NCBI RefSeq assembly: GCF_037992945.1
Contig: NZ_CP150304.1
Span: 623,501-687,500, forward strand
DNA from: Peribacillus sp. FSL E2-0218
GTDB lineage: Bacteria; Bacillota; Bacilli; Bacillales; DSM-1321
Direction of reading: 5' to 3'
DNA length: 64,000 nucleotides
Of this stretch, positions 1-7,508 are shown one piece after another (position 1 is the first letter of the stretch; every line of letters begins with the position of its first letter). The translations under genes were made by a program, and so were the position numbers. A model generated the notes under the pieces. It made no database searches. It had not been told where the DNA came from and saw nothing but the letters and a program-made list of their open reading frames with translations.

Positions 1-347
1 TGCGCCTGCTGACGCGTAATCGGCTTTTTTGTCTTAGGCGAAAGAAATAAAAATTGACCCTCGATAACCTTCGAGCCTTTAAGGTACTCTTGTAAAGCGG
101 TACGAACCTTTAGGTTTAAAAAAATTTGAGTGACTTCGCCGGTTTCCATCCGTTGCTCATAAAGCTCCTTGATTTTCCCCGTTTCATCAAGAACGTCTGC
201 GACTGTGATTTCCAGCATTTCATTTATTTTCATGCCTGTGTTGATGCCGAGCACGAACAATAAATAATCTCGACTGGAATGAGCTCGTAAATAGGTCTTT
301 ATTTTGCTAATTTGATTGATATCCTTAAAGGCTTCTACATATTCCAT
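1..347 (-). CDS. Tyrosine recombinase/integrase, 5' part (runs off the window)
   Basis: Reading leftward from ATG at 347, about 115 codons stay open to the window edge. The ATG follows GAGGAGAAG with good spacing. The peptide has the layout of the catalytic domain start of phage-integrase/XerC-type recombinases: YLLFVLGINTGMKINEMLEI resembles the conserved stretch before the first catalytic Arg, although the usual Arg appears as Lys or Met here. It then has a variable region and LSPKTKKPITRQQA, which matches the segment before the His-x-x-Arg box. There is no N-terminal SAM-like domain, so this is a short catalytic-domain-only form. The C-terminal catalytic Tyr lies outside the window, so activity cannot be judged. 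Confidence 0.7.
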   Translation of the reverse strand, partial: MEYVEAFKDINQISKIKTYLRAHSSRDYLLFVLGINTGMKINEMLEITVADVLDETGKIKELYEQRMETGEVTQIFLNLKVRTALQEYLKGSKVIEGQFLFLSPKTKKPITRQQA

Positions 348-366
348 ACATCTTCTCCTCTTGCCA

Positions 367-405
367 ATGTAACATAATTATATTATATCATAACTTATGT
401 AACAT
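367..405. promoter_or_regulatory. Paired ATGTAACAT repeats upstream of the recombinase gene
   Basis: Two exact copies of ATGTAACAT lie at 367-375 and 397-405, 30 bp apart (about three helical turns), with an AT-rich core between them. They sit just upstream of the leftward recombinase start, so an operator or promoter role is plausible. No known regulator is assigned. Confidence 0.3.
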
Positions 406-542
406 TTCATACGATAAGTCCTATAAAGGCTTCTCCAAAAAGAAAAGTACTGTTGAACTGAAAAAAGCTTTTTCTTATTCTCTACACAATCAAGTGAAAA
501 TATATCCGTTTCTTTTAAAAGCGAAGAGGGGTCATGAGTGGA

Positions 543-577
543 TAAAAAAAAGGAATCCCCAAGTAGGGATCCCTTTT
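543..577 (-). terminator. Intrinsic terminator of mreBH
   Basis: AAAAGGAATCCC (548-559) pairs with GGGATCCCTTTT (566-577) with one mismatch. The A-run to its left becomes the U-tract on the leftward transcript, immediately past the mreBH stop. Confidence 0.8.
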
Positions 578-580
578 GTT

Positions 581-1588
581 CTAGTATACCGCTTTTTGTA
601 ATTTATGAATGACCTCAAGTGAAAGGCCGGTTCCGATGGCAACTGATTCAAGCGGATTGTCCGCAAGCTGGACTGGGACGACAATTTCATTCGTCAGCCA
701 TTCTTGTATTCCGTTGAGAAGTGCACCACCGCCTGATAGGATGACGCCTTGATCGACGATATCCCCGCTTAATTCAGGTGGACAGTCCTCCAAAGTGGCC
801 CTGATCGATTCCAATATATGAAGAAGCGATTCCTGGATGGCTGCCTGAACGTCAGTGGATGATATGGTAATGGGCTTTGGAAGGCCTGTTACAAGATCGC
901 GGCCCCTGACTTCCATCGTCATCACGGAATGTTCAACAAGTGCATAGCCGATTTCTTTTTTTATTTCTTCGGCTGTTCTTTCGCCAATCAGCACATTATG
1001 TTTTTTCCTGACATATTGGCTGATATCTTCATCCAATTGATCCCCGCCAATTCTGATTGAATTGCAGGATACCACTCCGCCGTATGATATGATCGCAACC
1101 TCAGTCGTACCGCCGCCTATATCGACGATCACATTGGCAACGGGCTCCTCGACAGGAAGTCCTGCCCCGATTGCTGCCGCCACCGGCTCCTCGATGAGAT
1201 GGACCTGTTTGGCTCCGCAGCTTTTGACTGCATCCTGAATGGCCCTTCTCTCGACTGACGTTGAGCCTGATGGCGTACATACCACGACACTAGGCTTCCG
1301 GAGCGATAAGCCCAGGGCCTTGCTTGCTTTTTTCATGATTTCACGAAGCATTTGCGCGGTTACGTCAAAATCTGCAATGACACCGTCCTTTAGCGGACGA
1401 ATTGCGACGATATTTCCAGGTGTTTTCCCAATCATGTTTTTTGCATCCACACCGACTGCCAATACTTTATTAGTCTCTATATCAATGGCCACCACTGATG
1501 GCTCATTAAATACGATTCCTTTATTTTTACTGTAAACTAGCGTATTTGCAGTTCCTAAATCAATGCCTATTTCTGTATTTGATAACAT
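581..1588 (-). CDS. mreBH: MreBH, rod-shape actin homologue
   Basis: This 335-residue actin-like ATPase polymerises under the membrane and guides lateral wall synthesis and autolysins in rods. It shows the MreB phosphate-1 motif GIDLGTANT near the N-terminus, the connector and phosphate-2 region VIVDIGGGTTEVAI around residues 155-168, and the adenosine motif SGGGALLNGI near 285. The length equals B. subtilis MreBH, and residues such as STEIGIDLGTAN and EDCPPELSGDIVD match MreBH rather than MreB or Mbl. The ATG follows GGAGGGGTGA. It stands alone with its own terminator, as mreBH does in B. subtilis, so it is not part of a divIVB-type mre operon. Confidence 0.92.
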   Translation of the reverse strand: MLSNTEIGIDLGTANTLVYSKNKGIVFNEPSVVAIDIETNKVLAVGVDAKNMIGKTPGNIVAIRPLKDGVIADFDVTAQMLREIMKKASKALGLSLRKPSVVVCTPSGSTSVERRAIQDAVKSCGAKQVHLIEEPVAAAIGAGLPVEEPVANVIVDIGGGTTEVAIISYGGVVSCNSIRIGGDQLDEDISQYVRKKHNVLIGERTAEEIKKEIGYALVEHSVMTMEVRGRDLVTGLPKPITISSTDVQAAIQESLLHILESIRATLEDCPPELSGDIVDQGVILSGGGALLNGIQEWLTNEIVVPVQLADNPLESVAIGTGLSLEVIHKLQKAVY

Positions 1589-1976
1589 TTAGTCACCCCT
1601 CCATAAGAGTTTGACCCCTATATACTCATTCTACCTTTTGTAGGGGGTTTATGGGGGTGGTAATTCTAGTAAATAATAGACGGGTGACCTCGTTCCTTTT
1701 TCGATAGGAAAATGATGTTGAATTATAGTAATGGCTGAAGCTGGCGAACGAGCCATGAATGGAATATTTCATGTGGATGCGACCCGTGCCAATAGGCTTC
1801 CATGATTGAAAAAAAGCAGGGCAACTGCGCAATGAGAAGTGAAAAAATCAGGGGGATGAATGAAGCGACTAATACCTGTTTATTCCTGGCTTATGTCCTA
1901 AACAAGGTGGGGCACCTTTGGAACCGTACATTTTATGTTAAGATATAGATGAAAATCCGATAAAGAAGGTAATGTT
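1589..1976. other. Intergenic region between divergent mreBH and AbrB-family gene
   Basis: This 388-bp gap holds the leftward mreBH leader and the start region of the rightward membrane protein gene. On the minus strand two CCCCC runs (around 1643-1657) lie about 60 nt before the mreBH start, which recalls the -35 element of SigI promoters, but a CGWA -10 is not present at the right spacing. No convincing gene is seen. Confidence 0.4.
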
Positions 1977-3074
1977 GTGCGTACATATTTTATTGAGAGT
2001 AAGAGTTTTAAAGTCATCTTTACATCCATTCTCGCTTTCCTTGCCGGCTATACGTTTGATCGGCTTGGCGTATACTTGCCGTGGATGCTTGGGCCTTTAT
2101 TTGTTGTTATGATCGCGAAAGTGAAGCTAAGGAAGTACATGTTTTGGGCCAAGCCCTTCAGAAGCATTGGACTGGTCATTCTTGGCTTGCAACTTGGCAG
2201 TGCATTCACGAAACAATCCTTGAACGAGATGGTTGAATATTTGCCTGTCATGCTTTTTACGACGATCGCCATCATTTTTTTTTCAATGGTGACCGGATGG
2301 TTTGTGGGGAAACGGATGAACCTATCGCCAAGCACTTCCATGCTTGGCAGTTTTCCCGGAGGACTTTCCCAAATGGTGGTTTTAAGTGAGGATATGAAGA
2401 ATAGCGATGAAACGGTTGTCGGTTTCATGCAGACCCTTCGGATCATTCTGGTGATATCCATCGTTCCCTGGCTGGTGACCCATGTAATGTCAGTTGAATC
2501 AGGTGCGGTGGCGCCCATGGCTGAACGGCCGTTTTTCTTATTTGATTATGACGGGAAAATGGCTATCATGATGTTGGTGACCCTGCTATCATTCATCTTC
2601 ATCACAAAGAGAGTGAATTTCCCGTTGCCTTTTTTACTCGGCCCCTTAATGGCTGCGGCAATATTCAATTTAGTCGGACCAGGTGCCCCGCAAATACCCG
2701 ACTTTTGGCTGAGCATGTCACAATTATTGATTGGCACTCATTTAGGCTACACATTGAAGGTTGATAACCCACGACTTTTCAGAAAAATGTTCGGAGCGGT
2801 ATTCTTAAGTAATATCCTATTGATCGGTTTTTGCTATTTTTTATCGATACAGCTTGCTCCGCTGCTATCATTGCAGGCGAATGAACTGTTCCTGAGCATG
2901 GCGCCAGGCGGTGTGGCGGAAATGGCTGTCACAGCGATGTCCGTTCATGTCGATTTATCCGTTGTCACAAGCTTTCACTTATTCAGGATATTATTCATTT
3001 TATTCCTTCTTTCACCCGTCATCAAATGGCTGGATGGAAGAAACGAGCGAAAACAGGAACAAGGGCAAAGCTGA
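1977..3074 (+). CDS. AbrB-family (PF05145-type) integral membrane protein
   Basis: This 365-residue protein has about ten membrane segments and an internal duplication: an LPWMLGPLF motif near residue 33 and LPFLLGPLMAA near 217, followed by GLQLGSAF and QLLIGTHLGYTL, are the paired signatures of this family. Members are annotated as AbrB-family transporters or putative ammonia monooxygenases; the true substrate is unknown. The GTG start is chosen from GAAGGT upstream. It is a single-gene unit: the stop codon lies inside its own terminator hairpin. No relation to the DNA-binding AbrB regulator is implied. Confidence 0.8.
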   Translation: MRTYFIESKSFKVIFTSILAFLAGYTFDRLGVYLPWMLGPLFVVMIAKVKLRKYMFWAKPFRSIGLVILGLQLGSAFTKQSLNEMVEYLPVMLFTTIAIIFFSMVTGWFVGKRMNLSPSTSMLGSFPGGLSQMVVLSEDMKNSDETVVGFMQTLRIILVISIVPWLVTHVMSVESGAVAPMAERPFFLFDYDGKMAIMMLVTLLSFIFITKRVNFPLPFLLGPLMAAAIFNLVGPGAPQIPDFWLSMSQLLIGTHLGYTLKVDNPRLFRKMFGAVFLSNILLIGFCYFLSIQLAPLLSLQANELFLSMAPGGVAEMAVTAMSVHVDLSVVTSFHLFRILFILFLLSPVIKWLDGRNERKQEQGQS

Positions 3075-3092
3075 CTAGCTTTGCCTTTGTTT
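3064..3092 (+). terminator. Intrinsic terminator overlapping a stop codon
   Basis: GGCAAAGCT (3064-3072) pairs perfectly with AGCTTTGCC (3077-3085), followed by a T-rich run. The TGA of the upstream gene falls in the loop. Confidence 0.85.
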
Positions 3093-3360
3093 CGATTCAA
3101 AAAATTCACGAGGGAAATCCAAACCTTCCATATAAACGGCCTCAATTTTTACGGTGGGGCTTGAAATTTCATACACGTGCAAAAAATTTATCTGAATTGA
3201 GGAAATAGGCTAGTGAAACGGCCCTTTGTAAGGAGAAAAGTAGATGGATTTTGTGATGATTTAATGAATTTTAAAACGGAATAGTAAAATAATCCTCATT
3301 TTTTTCACATAACAACCGATATAAAAAGAAGACGAGATTTTAAATGAATGGGTGAATATT

Positions 3361-4152
3361 ATGGATATAACATCAGTTTTGGGCGTAGTACTGGGTATTG
3401 TGGCCATCTTGGTCGGAATGGTGTTGAAGGGCGTAAGTGTAACGGCGTTGATCAATCCTGCCGCCATTTTGATCATTATTGTAGGAACGATTGCGGCTGT
3501 CGTAACGGCTTTTCCTTTGTCAGAATTAAAAAGACTGCCAAAAATATTCAAGATTTTATTTTTGCAGCAAAAATTGACGAAGCCGGAAGAATTAATCAAA
3601 ACATTTTCGGAATGGGCGGTCATTGCCAGGAAAGAAGGCTTATTGGCATTGGAAAGCATTTCGGATCAAGTCGATAATACCTTTTTGAAAAATGGCTTGA
3701 ATCTTGCTGTTGAAGGGCAAAGTGCTGATTACATTCGGGATATTTTAGCGGAGGAAATCGATGCGATGGAGGAACGCCATCTGAGCGGTGCAGCGATTTT
3801 CACTCAAGCGGGTACATATGCACCGACACTTGGAGTATTGGGTGCAGTAATCGGATTGATTGCAGCGTTAGGGAATATGGCTGATACGGAGGCATTGGGA
3901 CATGCGATATCTGCGGCGTTCGTTGCAACCTTGATGGGGATTTACACGGGTTATGTGTTATGGCATCCCTTTGCCAATAAGCTCAAGCGGAAATCGCAGC
4001 AGGAGGTCCGGATCAAGGAAATGATGATAGAAGGGATTTTATCGATCATCGAAGGAGAAGCGCCAAGAACGATTGAACAGAAATTAACCTCATATTTGCC
4101 TGCTGGAGATCGTAAAAAGTGGCTGGAAGGCGATGTGAGAGAAGATGGCTAG
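3361..4152 (+). CDS. motA: MotA, flagellar stator proton-channel subunit
   Basis: MotA is the membrane ring of the flagellar stator; with MotB it passes protons and pushes the rotor. Two N-terminal membrane helices are followed by a cytoplasmic loop with the ERHLSGAAIFTQAGTYAPTL region and two further helices (VLGAVIGLIAALGNM and AFVATLMGIYTGYVLWHP). It matches B. subtilis MotA closely rather than MotP. ATG 3361 is preferred over an in-frame GTG at 3352 because GGGTGA (3350-3355) then serves as the ribosome-binding site. It overlaps motB by 8 bp, so the two are translationally coupled. Confidence 0.93.
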   Translation: MDITSVLGVVLGIVAILVGMVLKGVSVTALINPAAILIIIVGTIAAVVTAFPLSELKRLPKIFKILFLQQKLTKPEELIKTFSEWAVIARKEGLLALESISDQVDNTFLKNGLNLAVEGQSADYIRDILAEEIDAMEERHLSGAAIFTQAGTYAPTLGVLGAVIGLIAALGNMADTEALGHAISAAFVATLMGIYTGYVLWHPFANKLKRKSQQEVRIKEMMIEGILSIIEGEAPRTIEQKLTSYLPAGDRKKWLEGDVREDG

Positions 4153-4900
4153 GCGGAAAAAGAAACATAGGCATGAAGAGCATATCGATGAATCGTGGCT
4201 GGTTCCCTATGCCGATATCTTAACATTGCTTCTTGCTCTTTTTATCGTTTTATTCGCTTCGAGCTCGGTTGATGCAGTGAAATTCCAGCAATTGTCCAAC
4301 GTATTTAACCAGGTGTTTACGAGCGGAACGGGATTTATGGATTTCCCGAGTGATTCCCCGAGCAATGAGCCGACATCGCCTGAGCAAAAAGCAGGGGCGG
4401 AGGATCTGGAGAAATTAGGGAAAAATGAGCAGGAAGAGCTTACAGAAGTCAAGAAACGTGTGGACGCGTATATCAAAAAGAATGATTTGACTGATAAATT
4501 GGGAACGAACCTCACGGATGAAGGCATGTTGATATCGATAAGGGAAAATGTTCTGTTTGAATCAGGTGTTGCCGAGGTTAGGAGCGAAAACCGAAAAATC
4601 GCAAAGGAGATATCCGTTTTGCTGGTCATGGACTTACCGAGAAACATCATCGTTAGCGGGCATACCGATAATATTCCGATCAAGAACCACCAATACGAAT
4701 CCAATTGGGACCTGAGCGTGATGCGTTCCGTGAATTTCATGAAACTTCTTCTGGAAAATAAAGAGTTGGACCCTGAAATGTTCAGTGCTAAAGGACATGG
4801 GGAATTCAAGCCGGTTGCTTCTAATGAAACGAAAAAAGGAAGGGCGAAAAATCGGAGAGTTGAAATCCTGATAGTCCCGCGGACGGCAATAAATGAGTGA
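4145..4900 (+). CDS. motB: MotB, flagellar stator peptidoglycan-anchored subunit
   Basis: This 251-residue protein has a basic N-terminus, one membrane helix beginning PYADILTLLLAL with the proton-binding Asp at residue 24, a Pro/Ser/Glu-rich linker, and a C-terminal OmpA-like peptidoglycan-binding domain (SGHTDNIPI, then NWDLSVMRS and the closing GRAKNRRVEI). The sequence follows MotB rather than the sodium-type MotS. It overlaps motA by 8 bp. The next gene starts about 45 bp downstream with its own strong ribosome-binding site, so the three are probably one transcript. Confidence 0.93.
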   Translation: MARRKKKHRHEEHIDESWLVPYADILTLLLALFIVLFASSSVDAVKFQQLSNVFNQVFTSGTGFMDFPSDSPSNEPTSPEQKAGAEDLEKLGKNEQEELTEVKKRVDAYIKKNDLTDKLGTNLTDEGMLISIRENVLFESGVAEVRSENRKIAKEISVLLVMDLPRNIIVSGHTDNIPIKNHQYESNWDLSVMRSVNFMKLLLENKELDPEMFSAKGHGEFKPVASNETKKGRAKNRRVEILIVPRTAINE

Positions 4901-4944
4901 AAGCCTGTCTGGAATGGACGGGTTTTACTTTTGAAGGAGTATAC

Positions 4945-5220
4945 ATGGAACGAGAATATACAAATGTGATGGAAGAAATCGTTGTGACTTGGGTTCAGGT
5001 TTTAATGTCAGGTATGGAATACCAAACATTTTGTTCATGCGGCAAATGTAAAAATGACATCATCACATTATCATTGAATAATATGCCCAATTACTATGTA
5101 ACGACAGAAGAAGGACGTAGGCGGATATTCGAGAATTTGAATACGGAAGAAAACCGGAAATGGATCAATAAGAGGATCATCAATGCCATACACGTTGTGG
5201 GGCAATATCCTAAACATTGA
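4945..5220 (+). CDS. comFB: ComFB-family protein (late competence/c-di-nucleotide-binding family)
   Basis: This 91-residue protein begins at ATG 4945 after GAAGGAG; an upstream in-frame GTG overlapping motB has no ribosome-binding site. It shows the ComFB pattern: NVMEEIV near the N-terminus, then a four-Cys knuckle (CSCGKCKND plus neighbours), ALSLNN-like ITLSLNNMPNYYVT and a charged C-terminus. B. subtilis comFB lies in the comF operon. Family members have been reported as cyclic dinucleotide receptors that affect motility, which would fit the position directly behind motAB. Assignment is by pattern; the function here is inference. Confidence 0.75.
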   Translation: MEREYTNVMEEIVVTWVQVLMSGMEYQTFCSCGKCKNDIITLSLNNMPNYYVTTEEGRRRIFENLNTEENRKWINKRIINAIHVVGQYPKH

Positions 5221-5226
5221 CTGGCA

Positions 5227-5363
5227 GGAGGGAAGATAAGGTTCAAGCAGCCTTATCTTTTTTCGATTTGCCTAATAATGATGCGATCAGCGGAGAATGT
5301 ATCGCGTGTTGGAGGGAAGATTATGATTTATGTGTTTTATTTACGGTACAGGAGGGAAGATAA
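5227..5363 (+). repeat. Three copies of GGAGGGAAGAT
   Basis: Copies begin at 5227, 5311 and 5351. The second precedes an ATG at 5324 that opens a 14-codon reading frame (MIYVFYLRYRREDK) ending inside the third copy. It may be a tiny peptide gene or decayed duplications of a ribosome-binding region; neither can be decided here. Confidence 0.35.
5233..5263 (+). terminator. Terminator of the motA-motB-comFB unit
   Basis: AAGATAAGG (5233-5241) and CCTTATCTT (5251-5259) form a stem followed by a T-run. Confidence 0.8.
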
Positions 5364-5414
5364 ATAAAGTACAAAGTAGGTTCATTCGATCAAAAATGAG
5401 GAGATGAATTTTAT

Positions 5415-5930
5415 ATGAGTAAAAAAATTGCATGTGTAGTAACGAATATGTTTGAGGATTCCGAGTATAGTGAACCGGCTAGAGCATTTGAGGAAGCTGG
5501 CCATACAGTAACGACAATCGAAATGGAAAAAGGGAAAACGGTTCAAGGCAAACAAGGTGAAGTGGAAGTCAAGATTGATGAAAGCATCGATTCAGTGAAA
5601 CCAGAGGATTTTGATGCATTGTTCATTCCGGGCGGTTTCTCGCCTGACCAGCTGCGTGCTGACGAACGCTTCGTAACATTTGTCAAAGCGTTCATGGATG
5701 ATAGAAAACCAGTCTTTGCGATTTGTCACGGACCTCAGCTGCTGATTACGGCCAAGGCACTTGAAGGGCGCCACGCAACTGGCTATACCTCGATTAAAGT
5801 CGATATGGAGTATGCAGGTGCGACATATTTGGACAAGGAGGTTGTGGTTTGCGGCAACCAACTTGTAACCAGCAGGACGCCGGAAGATCTTCCTGCATTT
5901 AACCGGGAAGCGTTAAACTTATTGAAATAA
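5415..5930 (+). CDS. yfkM: DJ-1/PfpI family protein, YfkM-like general stress protein
   Basis: This 171-residue class I glutamine-amidotransferase-like fold protein shows the nucleophile elbow AICHGPQ with Cys near 104 and His 105, and IPGGFSPD near 71-78 for the oxyanion region. The family includes DJ-1, PfpI and YhbO-type stress proteins with reported glyoxalase, deglycase or chaperone activities; the exact reaction is unsettled. Similarity to B. subtilis YfkM (GSP18) includes the C-terminal LVTSRTPEDLPAFNREALNLLK-like ending and equal length. It is single-gene with its own terminator. The B. subtilis homologue is stress-induced; I did not find a clear SigB promoter. Confidence 0.85.
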   Translation: MSKKIACVVTNMFEDSEYSEPARAFEEAGHTVTTIEMEKGKTVQGKQGEVEVKIDESIDSVKPEDFDALFIPGGFSPDQLRADERFVTFVKAFMDDRKPVFAICHGPQLLITAKALEGRHATGYTSIKVDMEYAGATYLDKEVVVCGNQLVTSRTPEDLPAFNREALNLLK

Positions 5931-5936
5931 TAAAAA

Positions 5937-5964
5937 AATTCCGGCAGCTGCCGGGATTTTTTTT
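5937..5964 (+). terminator. Terminator after the yfkM-like gene
   Basis: The palindrome CCGGCAGCTGCCGG with flanking A/T pairing is followed by eight T residues. Confidence 0.85.
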
Positions 5965-6046
5965 GTAATAAGCTTTAAAGGATTCATATACTCCCATCTT
6001 TGCAGTAAAATATAAGGAGAGACGAATAAAAAAGGAAGTGTCACGA

Positions 6047-6793
6047 TTGATCGTATTAAAGTCTGCACGTGAAATTCAAGCGATGCACGAATCAGGTAAA
6101 ATATTGGCCGCTTGTCATAGGGAGATTGCAAAAATGATCGTTCCTGGTGTGACTACGTGGGAAATAGAGGAATTTGTTGAAGGATTCCTAAAAAAACATG
6201 GCGCGAAGCCGGAACAAAAAGGATACAAAGGATATGAATATGCGACATGTGCAAGTATAAATGAAGAAATCTGCCATGGCTTCCCCCGTAAAACCCCTTT
6301 GAAAAATGGAGATATCGTGACGATTGACATGGTCGTCAATTATAATGGCGCCCTTGCCGATTCGGCCTGGACGTATACGGTCGGAAAGGTTTCGAAGGAA
6401 ACGGAACATTTGGTGCAAGTGACGAAGGAATCTTTATATAAGGCGATCGAAGTTAGTCTGGTAGGCAATCGGATCGGTGATATCGGTCATGCGATCCAAA
6501 CTTATGTCGAGGCGGAGGGCTTTTCGGTCGTTCGCGATTTCATTGGACATGGAATTGGAAATGTCATTCATGAAGAGCCGCAGGTTCCTCATTATGGGCT
6601 GCCGAATAAAGGCCCGCGCCTTAAGGAAGGCATGGTGTTCACGATCGAGCCGATGGTCAACGTAGGTACATATAAGGCCAGCCGGGATGCGAATGGATGG
6701 ACGGCTTCCACCGCAGACGGGAAATACTCGGCCCAATATGAGCACACGATCGCCATCACGAAAAACGGTCCGCTTATTCTAACGGAGCAATGA
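6047..6793 (+). CDS. mapB: Methionine aminopeptidase type I (second copy type, MapB/YflG-like)
   Basis: It removes initiator Met from nascent proteins. The five metal ligands are visible in order: Asp in VTIDMVVNYNG, Asp in GALADSAW, His in FIGHGIGN, Glu in FTIEPM and Glu in YEHTIAI. The 248-residue length fits type Ia enzymes. I place the start at TTG 6047, giving MIVLKSAREIQ, because AAAGGAAG lies 8 nt before it; the earlier in-frame GTG at 6038 is part of that ribosome-binding site. It is not in a ribosomal-protein operon, so it resembles the stand-alone B. subtilis copy MapB. A strong bidirectional terminator follows. Confidence 0.88.
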   Translation: MIVLKSAREIQAMHESGKILAACHREIAKMIVPGVTTWEIEEFVEGFLKKHGAKPEQKGYKGYEYATCASINEEICHGFPRKTPLKNGDIVTIDMVVNYNGALADSAWTYTVGKVSKETEHLVQVTKESLYKAIEVSLVGNRIGDIGHAIQTYVEAEGFSVVRDFIGHGIGNVIHEEPQVPHYGLPNKGPRLKEGMVFTIEPMVNVGTYKASRDANGWTASTADGKYSAQYEHTIAITKNGPLILTEQ

Positions 6794-6818
6794 AATTTTA
6801 AATCTGCATGATACTTTC

Positions 6819-6856
6819 AAAAAGGTCTCGGAATGGGCTCATTCCGAGACCTTTTT
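6819..6856. terminator. Strong bidirectional terminator
   Basis: A perfect 17-bp stem (6819-6835 with 6840-6856, loop GGCT) has A and T runs on both sides. It separates the rightward mapB from the leftward mobB. Confidence 0.92.
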
Positions 6857-6944
6857 AATGGAGGATCGAAGAGGAAGGCATACCGTTATAAAAGTTTTAA
6901 TAAAACAGTTGCACATGGCCAATCGCGAAGAAGAAGCGTTCGAT

Positions 6945-7508
6945 TCATTGATCTCCTTCGTCCATTTTTCTTAAAACTATTGAACGGGCATTGTGCCATT
7001 TTAAAATTCGTTCTAAAAACCATTCAAAGAAAAGATCCGCATCCAAGGGGAAGACGGGTACGGTCGCATGATTCATGGTTCGCTCAAGGCATTCAGGCCA
7101 TGCTATCGCCGCTTTGACATTCAAAAGCGTTTCCAATAAAATGAGATCACTTTCTTCTTTTATTAGAATTACCTTAGGAAAGTCCTCTTGTTTATACCCC
7201 TCAATTAAAATCACATCAGGATGAAATAGCCCCAATAATTGAATCAGCTCAGTAATGGAAGCTCCAGCGTTGAGGTTGCCGAGCAATTCCATGGTACCGT
7301 CCCCTTCAACAAGTGAAGCCACTGCGCCAGCTTGAAAGTGATTATGGGAATCCTTCAAATTAGCGATATCTGGTTTTCCGCCATGGCCGTGGTGCTTTAG
7401 CACGGCGACCTCCACTTTCACTTTGCGGAGCTTTTCGATGACCTTCTTTATGAAGGTCGTCTTTCCTCTATTCTGGTAGCCGACAACCTGAAAAACAAAG
7501 GGCTTCAC
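6945..7508 (-). CDS. mobB: MobB, molybdopterin-guanine dinucleotide adaptor GTPase
   Basis: MobB helps the guanylation of molybdopterin. The N-terminus reads FVFQVVGYQNRGKTTF, a P-loop with GYQNRGKTT, then VAVLKHHGHGG and the DVILIEGYKQED motif typical of MobB. I prefer GTG 7508 because it overlaps the moeA stop as GTGA; TTG codons at 7523 and 7517 are alternatives. Length is about 187 residues. It follows moeA directly in a two-gene leftward unit. No mobA lies beside it, and the main cofactor operon with another moeA is 45 kb away. Confidence 0.88.
   Translation of the reverse strand: MKPFVFQVVGYQNRGKTTFIKKVIEKLRKVKVEVAVLKHHGHGGKPDIANLKDSHNHFQAGAVASLVEGDGTMELLGNLNAGASITELIQLLGLFHPDVILIEGYKQEDFPKVILIKEESDLILLETLLNVKAAIAWPECLERTMNHATVPVFPLDADLFFEWFLERILKWHNARSIVLRKMDEGDQ

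Noticed and set aside
1620..1660. SigI-type promoter for mreBH
   Set aside because: The CCCCC -35-like runs are present but no CGWA -10 element lies at the proper distance, so I do not claim it.
1626..1832. 68-codon leftward frame upstream of mreBH
   Set aside because: No ribosome-binding site, lies in the mreBH promoter region, and shows no family features.
4207..4809. 200-codon frame antisense to motB
   Set aside because: It is a shadow of the motB codons; no start site and no family resemblance.
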